A stretch of DNA of 64,000 nucleotides from Ceratotherium simum simum (lineage: Eukaryota; Chordata; Mammalia; Perissodactyla; Rhinocerotidae). Location of the stretch: contig NW_004454159.1 of assembly GCF_000283155.1 (NCBI RefSeq), positions 19,177,801 through 19,241,800 on the forward strand, written 5' to 3'. A model generated the notes under the pieces. It saw only the letters and a program-made list of their open reading frames with translations, had not been told where the DNA came from and ran no database searches. The position numbers and the translations under genes were made by a program. Shown here in pieces: positions 57,590-64,000 of this stretch. How positions within the stretch are numbered: position 1 is the stretch's first letter; each line of letters opens with the position of its first letter.

Positions 57590-58290
57590 ACATATATATA
57601 TGTATATATAATTTTTAAAAATGGGTATACACAAGACATATTATTCTGCAAATTTCTTTTTTCACTGAACGGTATTACTAGGTATTACCTATCCTTTCTG
57701 AAAGCTGAATCATATTCTATAGTGTGTCTCTACCATGACTTATTTCACCATTTCCCTACTGTAGGATTTTCAGATTGCTTACAGTCTTTGCTTTAATATG
57801 GTTTTGCCTCTACAAGCCATGTTGCCATAAATACCTTTACACAGACAGCTTTACATAGTGACACTTTTATTTTTGTAGTGCAGTTTTCTCAAAATGAAAT
57901 GCATGGGTCAAAGGATTTACGTGTGTTTATTTAAATGGAGATTTCCAGACTACTTTACAAAAATATCTTAGGCATTTCACACATACCTCAGAAATATATG
58001 AGTGCCTGTTTTCCTTTAATCTTAACAACACTGGATGATATTGCTTTTCATAGCTTTTGCTAATGTAATAAAATCTGCTATTCTTTGCTTAACTGTTGTA
58101 AAGTTGAGCATGTTTGTATATGTTTTTTGGTGATTTAAAGGTCAACTTCTGTAATATTTTCTATCATATTTTATTACTATTTTTGTTTCTTTTTCTTATT
58201 GATACATAGGAGCTTTGTTTATACTGTGTGTAGAAATTCTGTCATGTATGTTGGTAATATTTTCTCTTAGCTTATCATTTGCCATTTTAA
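57590..58290 (-). mobile_element. old L1 (L1M/HAL1), minus strand
   Basis: CTGCAAATTTCTTTTTTCAC, AGCTGAATCATATTCTATAG, TTGCTTACAGTCTTTGCTTT, AATGCATGGGTCAAAGGATT and GAGCATGTTTGTATATGTTT are reversed L1. Confidence 0.85.
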
Positions 58291-58299
58291 AATTTAAAT

Positions 58300-59165
58300 T
58301 TAGATTTTTTAATAGCTTATGTATTCAATGATTCAAATTTTCAAAAGTACAGAAATGTATTCAGTGAGCAATCACTCTCTCATTCCTGTCACTGGATATT
58401 GAGATTCTCTTTCCAAAGGTAGCTCATGTTATTAATTTCTCATGTATATACAAGATTTTGCATAATCATGCAGATATATTGCATATATTTTATGCATATA
58501 CAAGCTATATGTGTGTATATGTGCATATGTACATGTAGTGTATGTGTATGTATATACATACATATATATATGTTCTTTACTTTCCCACTATTTTACATAC
58601 TCTCATGTTTTTTACTTAACAAAGTACCTTGGAGATTATTCTATATCAGAAGATAAAATTCCTTCTCATTCTTTCTTACAGTTATATAGCGTTCCACTAT
58701 ATGATTGTACTATAATTTACCATATTTAATCAGTATTCCTATGGATGGACGTTTAGATAGTTTCCAATCTTTTTCTCAGTAAAAAGAACGCAATTAATAA
58801 CACTATTTATGTCATTTAACACATGTGCAAGAGCATCTGTAAAATAAATTGCTAGAAGTAGACTTTCTGCCTTAAAGGTTCTGTGCATTTGCAATTTTGA
58901 TAGATATTGCTCGATTGTCTTCCACAGCTGTTATTCCAGTTCCCACCATCAGTGTATGAGAGCACCTGTTTCCTAAGACTCTCTCTACGAGTTTGTTTAT
59001 TCAAACTGGGTTGATGAAAATGGTGGTATGTATCTTTTATTATAAATGAGATTGTTAATTTTGAAAAGTCATTTACATTTCCTTTTCTGTTGACTGTGTT
59101 CACCTGCTTTTGTTTGCTTTTTGCCTTTCTTGATTGGATTGTTGGTCTTTTTCTCATTGATATTA
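58300..59165 (-). mobile_element. second old L1, minus strand, left part
   Basis: A new 3' UTR starts here (TCAAAAGTACAGAAATGTAT), followed by reversed coding sequence (TATATAGCGTTCCACTATAT, GATAGTTTCCAATCTTTTTC, TCCAGTTCCCACCATCAGTG, TTGATTGGATTGTTGGTCTT). The match stops at the LTR. Confidence 0.85.
58466..58575. repeat. AT/TG-rich low-complexity tract
   Basis: ATAT, TGTGTATATG and TACATACATATATATATG in a 110-bp run within the L1. Confidence 0.8.
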
Positions 59166-59630
59166 AGAGACTGAATATACAAATAGACAATGGCCAGACT
59201 ATGTATAATAGTAGGACCTTCATTCACAATCTGCAGCAACCAGCCCAGGAAGCAAACAATAATTTCTGTAACAATTGGCCCCAAATGGCCAGGACTTGAT
59301 TAATAACTGATAGCTTCCCTCATTTTTGTCCCTGCTTCTAACTTAGAACCAACTAAAGAAAGCCAAAAATGTACCCCTAACCACTCACACAGGATACCCC
59401 ACATCTAGTTAGCCCGCCCGTAGCTTCCCCTTGCAACAGCCTCCATTCAGGGCATAATGGAAGCCTTCCCTTTTTTCCACCATAAAGCTCTCCCACTCCT
59501 CTGCCTGCCTTTGAGTCTCTGCAAAAACACAAATGATGGTGACTGACTCCAATACTACAGCAGACTCTGAATAAATAGACTTTGCTTGTTTTTCTTATTT
59601 GGATGGTCTTTGTTTATTTATACAACATTT
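59166..59630 (+). mobile_element. solo LTR of an endogenous retrovirus (ERV-like), copy 2
   Basis: Same family and orientation as 6354-6903, sharing GACAATGGCCAGA, GTAACAATTGGCCCCAAATG, GCCAGGACTTGATTA and the end GGATGGTCTTTGTTTATTTA. The polyadenylation signal AATAAA is at 59570-59575. It is about 85 bp shorter because it has a single copy of the unit repeated in copy 1. It lies inside antisense L1 sequence. No viral genes adjoin. Confidence 0.75.
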
Positions 59631-59704
59631 TGCAGTTCTTTCTATATTAGGAATATTAGCCCTTATATATGATTTGAAGTACAAGCATATTTTTTGACCT
59701 TGTT
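59631..59704 (-). mobile_element. second old L1, right part
   Basis: GCAGTTCTTTCTATATTAGG continues the L1 interrupted by the LTR. Confidence 0.6.
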
Positions 59705-60130
59705 AGAGCGTATTTAACTAGACACTTTTAACTGATGTATAAACTACATACAGAGAAGTACACAAATAATGAATGTACCCCTCGATGACTTTTCACAGAG
59801 TAAACACTCACATGTAACATGATCAAGGAGTAGAGTATTACCAAAACCCCGGAAGCTCCTTTGTGCCTCCTTGCAGTTGCTACCCACCCTCACAGCCTTT
59901 GCCTCTTTCTCCTAATGTGTAACGATTACCATTACCTCTAAAACTTGAGCATAATTTGCTGCTCTTGATGCAAATAGATTCATACAGTATGTACTCTTTT
60001 GTTTCTGGCTTCTTTTATTCAACTATGTGTGGATGAGATTCATTCATGTGTTTGTCTGTAGTTGAAGTTAATTTATTCCCATTGCCTTAGTATTCGATAT
60101 GAATATACCATAATGTATTTATACAGTTCA
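59705..60130 (-). mobile_element. third old L1 3' region, minus strand
   Basis: TTTTAACTGATGTATAAACT, CTCGATGACTTTTCACAGAG and CATACAGTATGTACTCTTTT are reversed old-L1 3' UTR. Confidence 0.75.
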
Positions 60131-60179
60131 CTCCTAATCTAGAGCTTAAGCTACCAGAGGAGACTGACTTTTTATTCAT

Positions 60180-60275
60180 ATTGGTATTTCCCTCTTTCTT
60201 CTCTTCTTCAGTTCCACAAAATATTTAACATAGGTTTGGGCAAAGTAGTTGTTTAATAAATGTTGAATGAATTAT
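60180..60275 (+). mobile_element. L2: L2-like 3' end
   Basis: CAAAGTAGTTGTTTAATAAA followed by TGTTGAATGAAT matches the L2 terminus. Confidence 0.55.
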
Positions 60276-60774
60276 CTGTATTAGCAGTGGTGAATGGTCA
60301 CATGATTGATTAAGAAATTACTCAGTGAATAGCTTTCTCACACTTACACACATCCAAAAACTTCATAATGGTATTGATCCCATTGTTGTTCATCCTGATT
60401 CTCACATATTCCAAAACCTGTTTGAATAGTAGGGCAAATTCTGAAACTGGAAGGGAATGAGGAGAGGGGATGATATTGGTGGTTTAGATTTCTGTGGTAA
60501 GGGGTTGCTGGGGAGAGTGTTTTCTCAAAGACTGGTTGAGAATCAGCATGTAGCTGTGAGCTGACCATGGGGCCATTGGCTATGCACGTTATCTTTTATA
60601 TACAGTGTACAACAGAGATTGTCAAACTCAGATGAGATCTTTCAGTATGGTGCTATTATTATGGTGGACGCATAAAGTGGGATAACTTCTTACAATATAA
60701 TGGTTAGGATGTAATATTATTTTTTGCCTCCCTGTTCAACATTTTTAAATAGTATGACTTAATGTGAGGTCTAC
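60276..60774. other. unassigned non-coding sequence
   Basis: No recognisable element. Confidence 0.45.
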
Positions 60775-60925
60775 ATCAGCGGTTTTCAAACTAGCATGTA
60801 TCCAAATCACTTGGAGGGCTTGTTAAAACACAAGTACTGGGCCCCACAATAATTTGCATTTCTAACAAGTCCCAATGTAATGTTGATGGCTGTTCCCAGG
60901 ACTCATTTGGAGAAGTGTCCCAGAC
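60775..60925 (+). mobile_element. MER5A: MER5A-like hAT transposon, plus strand
   Basis: ATCAGCGGTTTTCAAACTAG, CACTTGGAGGGCTTGTTAAA, ATTTGCATTTCTAACAAGTC and the weak end GGAGAAGTGTCCCAG are MER5A in order, with internal losses. Confidence 0.85.
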
Positions 60926-61890
60926 AATAAAAAAAAAAATAATATGAGTCAAGCAAAGTAATAATAACGAGATTAGGAAGCTTATCTCTGAATTTATCTC
61001 ACTGGGTAGGGCATTCAGGAGTTCTTTTCTTTTTCCCCAGGTGCTTTTTTCTGGTGGGTAATAATTTCACATGTTCTTTAACGAGACTTAGGAAACTCCT
61101 GTGAATTATTTGCGGGAAAAATAGCTTAAGAGTAATAGGGTTAGAATCATATATATAGAGAGAGAAACCATGGCTTTTAAAGAAGTCTCTTGAACTATAA
61201 AATTGGCAAAATATATTAATAGAATATTTTAGCGGACATGGAATACAGAAGCATTGGGGTAATTTAGAACGTGTCTCTATTTTATCTCTGTGAGTCCAAT
61301 TTAGCACACAAGCATTTTCAGTTAACTTTCAATCATGTTGTCTGGACTGTATCAATATTTGATTAGGTCTGCTCATTGATACATTTTCCTTTAAAATAAA
61401 ATAATGTCATAAGTTTCCTTTTGGGAACTAGTTCTTACCTATTTGCCACAAAACATTTAATACGTACATTAACATGAGTAAAATATTTATGGTTTTTCCA
61501 AGATTCTCATGAGAAAGGTTTTGAGAATACAAACTAAATAAAGTGACATTATTATAGGAGTAATCTTAATTGTGTTCTAATATATTCTTTATAAGTAAGT
61601 CAGTTTCAATATCCAAATCTATAATATATAATTACTAAACTAATTTATAATAATATATAATGCTATAGTTATATTATTACTAACAATTATTTAACTATAA
61701 TTATTACTTTCATTTAACTACTAATACCAAAAAACTTGGTATATTCCTTGTATCTTTACAATACACCAATGTTTATACCCCAAAGGTGACAATTATTACT
61801 TCAAGAGATGCTGTGTTTGAACAGTGAATAGCCCAACCTACAGGGACTGTTCCCAGGAACTGAATCTGTTGTCGCCGTATAAAGAAGGAT
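60926..61890. other. unassigned non-coding sequence
   Basis: Includes an A-run at 60930-60941, a short AT/GA run at 61151-61165 and a very AT-rich tract at about 61605-61740. No gene or named repeat. Confidence 0.5.
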
Positions 61891-61894
61891 CACC

Positions 61895-62180
61895 ATATCC
61901 CCTCATTACAGGAGAAACAGGCCAGAGACGTTAAGGGAATTGACCAAGATCAGGGTTGTTTAGAGACCCAGGCAATAGTATAATAAAAATTCATAAAATA
62001 TATCAAATGCTTTCTTGTGTCAGGTAGAGTTCTTTAGATGTATTATTTCATCGAATACTTACATTTTGATCATTTAGTAATATACCCCCCCCGAAGAGGT
62101 AGAGACTTGGAAGCAGTAAAGGTAAGAATCTTTCCAGTACCACACAGGGAGTTAGAACTGACAGTCTTCACCCAAGGCTG
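61895..62180 (-). mobile_element. MIR: MIR SINE remains, reverse orientation
   Basis: GAGACGTTAAGGGAATTGAC, then a second stretch with AATGCTTTCTTGTGTCAGGT, TATTATTTCATCGAATACTT and TTCCAGTACCACACAGGGAG. Possibly two MIRs in the same orientation. Confidence 0.55.
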
Positions 62181-63275
62181 AGCTCTCCTCTCCGTGCCCT
62201 CTCCCCTTATTCCCAGTGTAGCACCGTGTTGTCCCCAAACTGTCTCCTGTGGGCTGCTTGAGAGCTACATGACAATATCAGAAATTATACTTTGTGGTGT
62301 ACAAATGCTAAATACCTTGTTAGAACTTGAAAAATCAAACTAATGAATCCTTATGCTATCCAAAAGATATGCTTATGAAAGCAGCAGTCTAAATAGAGTT
62401 TGGTGATGATAATCCCATATGCCTCCATCCCCCACAATACACATAGACATAATTTCAAATGTATGGTAGGTTATTGGCATTCTTTTTCTTTTATTGCTTC
62501 CCCTCTTTCCTTTGTATTAGACTGAAGTTTATTTTTTACCCTATTTATCCATCTGAAATCTAATATGTTTGTTCAATAGAAAAGAAATCAATATCTTTTC
62601 TTACTAGGCCTTTATTCAGTGATCAGATTGTAGTTTATACATTGTACATTTCACCTTCCCTCACCGTTTTTACAGGCAGATTATTTTTATGGCCTAATGA
62701 TTCTTTAATAGGCCATAAACACCTTATACATTTTCAAGTTCCATGATAACAAAGCAAAAGGAGCATGTCAGTGCTAAAAGTCTCAAAACCAGGCCTTTGG
62801 TAAAGTTTTTAATAAAAAAATCTGTAAGTCATTAAAAAAAGAAGGGTTAAGTTTTGTTGCTGTCATATTGCAATGTTGTTTTTGGCTAATGTTACATGCA
62901 AATATAATGGATTTCTTTGATAATCACTTTGTGAAAACAAGACTTACTGGAAATTTTGCCCAAATGGACCAGTGGGACTTTGCACACGTTTTTGGGGCAA
63001 ACTCGTGCAGAGAGTTCTCTTTTCTTTGCTCTGGCTGACTACTGACTTTGTCTCAAGAAACATCATCCTTATGGGACATTTTACTATAAGATTGATTTTA
63101 CCTATAGTTACCATATTACCTTTTTTACTTGCAAGGGACCTCTGAATCTATTTTTTTTATTTTAAATAGTAAAATATGAGCCAGATGCAAAGAATGCTGA
63201 GGTGGAATTTCTCATAGTCCATTTAGAACCTCCATTAATTCCCTGTTGTGTGGCAGTATTAACAGTGGTTGCTTT
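62181..63275. other. unassigned non-coding sequence, 1.1 kb
   Basis: No recognisable element or credible frame. Confidence 0.5.
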
Positions 63276-63289
63276 AGAAATAGAATAAG

Positions 63290-63598
63290 TGGGGGCTGGT
63301 CCAGTGGTATAGTGGTTAAGTTTGTGTGCTCCGCTTTGGCGGCCCAGGGTTTGGATCCCAGGCATGGACCTACACACCGCTCATTAAGCCATGCTGTGGC
63401 GGCATCCCACATACAAAGTAGGGGAAGATTGGCACGGATGTTAGCTCAGGGACAATCTTCCTCAAGCAAAAGGAGGAGGATTGGCAACAGATGTTAGCTC
63501 AGGGCCAATCTTCCTCACCCCACCTCCCCCCAAAAAAAGAGAGATAAAAAAAAGGATTAATATGCAAGAGAATAAAAATTCCAATCTGAAAAAAGAAA
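63290..63598 (+). mobile_element. ERE: ERE SINE, plus strand, with 3' extension
   Basis: Head GGGGCTGGTCCAGTGGTATA, then both tail modules (CGGATGTTAGCTCAGGGACA, CAGATGTTAGCTCAGGGCCA) ending near 63523. After a short A-rich run come about 45 bp that are not ERE (GGATTAATATGCAAGAGAAT and on), then a final AAAAAAGAAAAG. The exact 14-bp target duplication AGAAATAGAATAAG at 63276-63289 and 63599-63612 encloses all of this, so the extra piece was inserted with the SINE. The 83-codon plus frame is SINE sequence. Confidence 0.95.
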
Positions 63599-63612
63599 AG
63601 AAATAGAATAAG

Positions 63613-63730
63613 GAATGCGAGACACTGCTCACAGCATCGTATCATTTGATAGTGAGTTTTAGCATCATTCTTTTAGGAATTTGCTGATTGTATGCTGTAT
63701 GTGTGTGTGTACTTAAAAAAAAACAAATCT
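63613..63730. other. short unique sequence with TG run
   Basis: Includes a short TG run near 63700-63710 and TTAAAAAAAAACAAATCT just before the L1, a fitting L1 endonuclease target (TT/AAAA). Confidence 0.6.
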
Positions 63731-63736
63731 AGAGAG

Positions 63737-63744
63737 TGACGTCA
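63737..63744 (+). promoter_or_regulatory. CRE-type site in the L1 5' UTR
   Basis: Perfect palindromic TGACGTCA, the canonical CREB/ATF binding sequence, about 6 bp from the first base of the L1. Binding is inferred from sequence only. Confidence 0.6.
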
Positions 63745-63746
63745 GC

Positions 63747-63757
63747 ATCATGGCGGA
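63747..63757 (+). promoter_or_regulatory. YY1-like site in the L1 5' UTR
   Basis: ATCATGGCGGA contains the ATGGCGG core of a YY1 site. Human L1 has a YY1 site at a matching position, where it helps set the transcription start. Function here is inferred. Confidence 0.55.
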
Positions 63758-64000
63758 ATGAGCTTTCCCGTGAACTCTTCCCCCAACAAGATACAACAAA
63801 AGCAACAGCCACAGACGAACAACGGAATCCCAGACACTGAAAACCTAGAGCGGAGGGATCCACACTGCCGCACATCTGAGAGCGGAACGTGCTGGGCCCC
63901 CGGAGGAAGTGGGGAGAGGTAAGGAGAACTCCGCTCCCTCCCCATCAGATCAGCGATCCCGGTCCGCGCGGCTCCCAGAGAGGGGGGAGGAGCGGCCCTC

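Larger units (their letters stand above)
63731..64000 (+). mobile_element. L1: LINE-1 5' UTR, plus strand, start of element running off the window
   Basis: From about 63731 the sequence becomes G/C-rich and dense in CpG, in sharp contrast to the AT-rich flank. It opens with GTGACGTCAGCATCATGGCG and continues through CCAACAAGATACAACAAAAG and CGGAACGTGCTGGGCCCCCG. The opening, with an ATGGCGG block near its first base, and the location after a TTAAAA target mark the promoter end of an L1 rather than a truncated copy. The presence of the 5' end means the copy may be full length (about 6 kb). The ORFs lie outside the window. The reverse frame at 63748-63945 is antisense to it. Confidence 0.82.

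Noticed and set aside
58466..58575. AT/TG-rich tract as a possible replication origin or matrix attachment site
   Set aside because: It is simple-sequence expansion inside an L1 fossil with no supporting motif.
63748..63945. 65-codon reverse frame with cysteine-rich end
   Set aside because: Antisense to the L1 5' UTR.
1..64000. CRISPR array, operon, riboswitch, phage or plasmid features
   Set aside because: No regularly spaced repeats, dense ORFs or bacterial-type signals; the SINE and LINE content shows a mammalian nuclear genome.

Overview
This is nuclear DNA from a placental mammal, and the SINEs point to a perissodactyl, most likely a horse or other equid. Ten to twelve copies of a tRNA-derived SINE are present whose head reads GGGGCCGGCCCCGTGGCTTA, the equine repetitive element (ERE) family. 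The base composition is AT-rich, and there are many decayed LINEs, MIR, L2, hAT and pogo/Tigger fossils, plus one fairly young LINE-1 and the start of another. I find no host protein-coding gene, no tRNA or rRNA gene and no CRISPR array. Open reading frames longer than about 60 codons are either antisense to transposable elements, inside SINEs, or short chance frames. The window reads as intergenic or deep intronic sequence.

Layout. From 0 to 3.4 kb there are two reverse-oriented EREs and a 1.6 kb 5'-truncated L1 on the minus strand (1750-3357) with an 11-bp target-site duplication and a single in-frame stop in its ORF2 remnant. From 5.9 to 9 kb an old LINE-related repeat is interrupted by a solo ERV-type LTR (6354-6903), followed by an old L1 3' end. 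From 10 to 17.5 kb there are EREs, a MIR, old L1 pieces and an unassigned region, perhaps old retroviral internal sequence, interrupted by an L1. From 20.7 to 28.4 kb there are a TATC microsatellite, MIRs, a Tigger DNA transposon, minus-strand old L1 and an ERE. From 29.7 to 30.6 kb there is a retroposed poly(A)-tailed sequence nested in an L1 fossil, next to a MER20. From 30.6 to 35.5 kb, and again from about 39.8 to 43.8 kb, I recognise no interspersed repeats; these stretches are the best candidates for conserved regulatory DNA. From 35.5 to 39.8 kb there are a TA-flanked MITE, L1 fragments, an ERE and L2. From 43.8 to 48.7 kb there are four EREs, a MIR, a hAT element with a perfect 8-bp duplication and a 1.9 kb antisense old L1. 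From 48.7 to 57 kb the sequence is mostly unassigned, with a purine-rich old repeat and an L2. From 57 to 60.3 kb there are stacked antisense L1 fossils with a second copy of the same LTR (59166-59630). From 60.7 to 64 kb there are a MER5A, a MIR, an ERE with a 3' extension, and finally the 5' end of a plus-strand L1 that runs off the window, carrying a perfect TGACGTCA site near its first base.

Nothing here acts as an operon or pathway. The useful biology is the insertion history (nested elements with readable target-site duplications), an L1 promoter that could belong to a full-length copy, and two repeat-poor intervals. Family names for old repeats are from memory of consensus features and were not searched. 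I found no convincing undescribed system.
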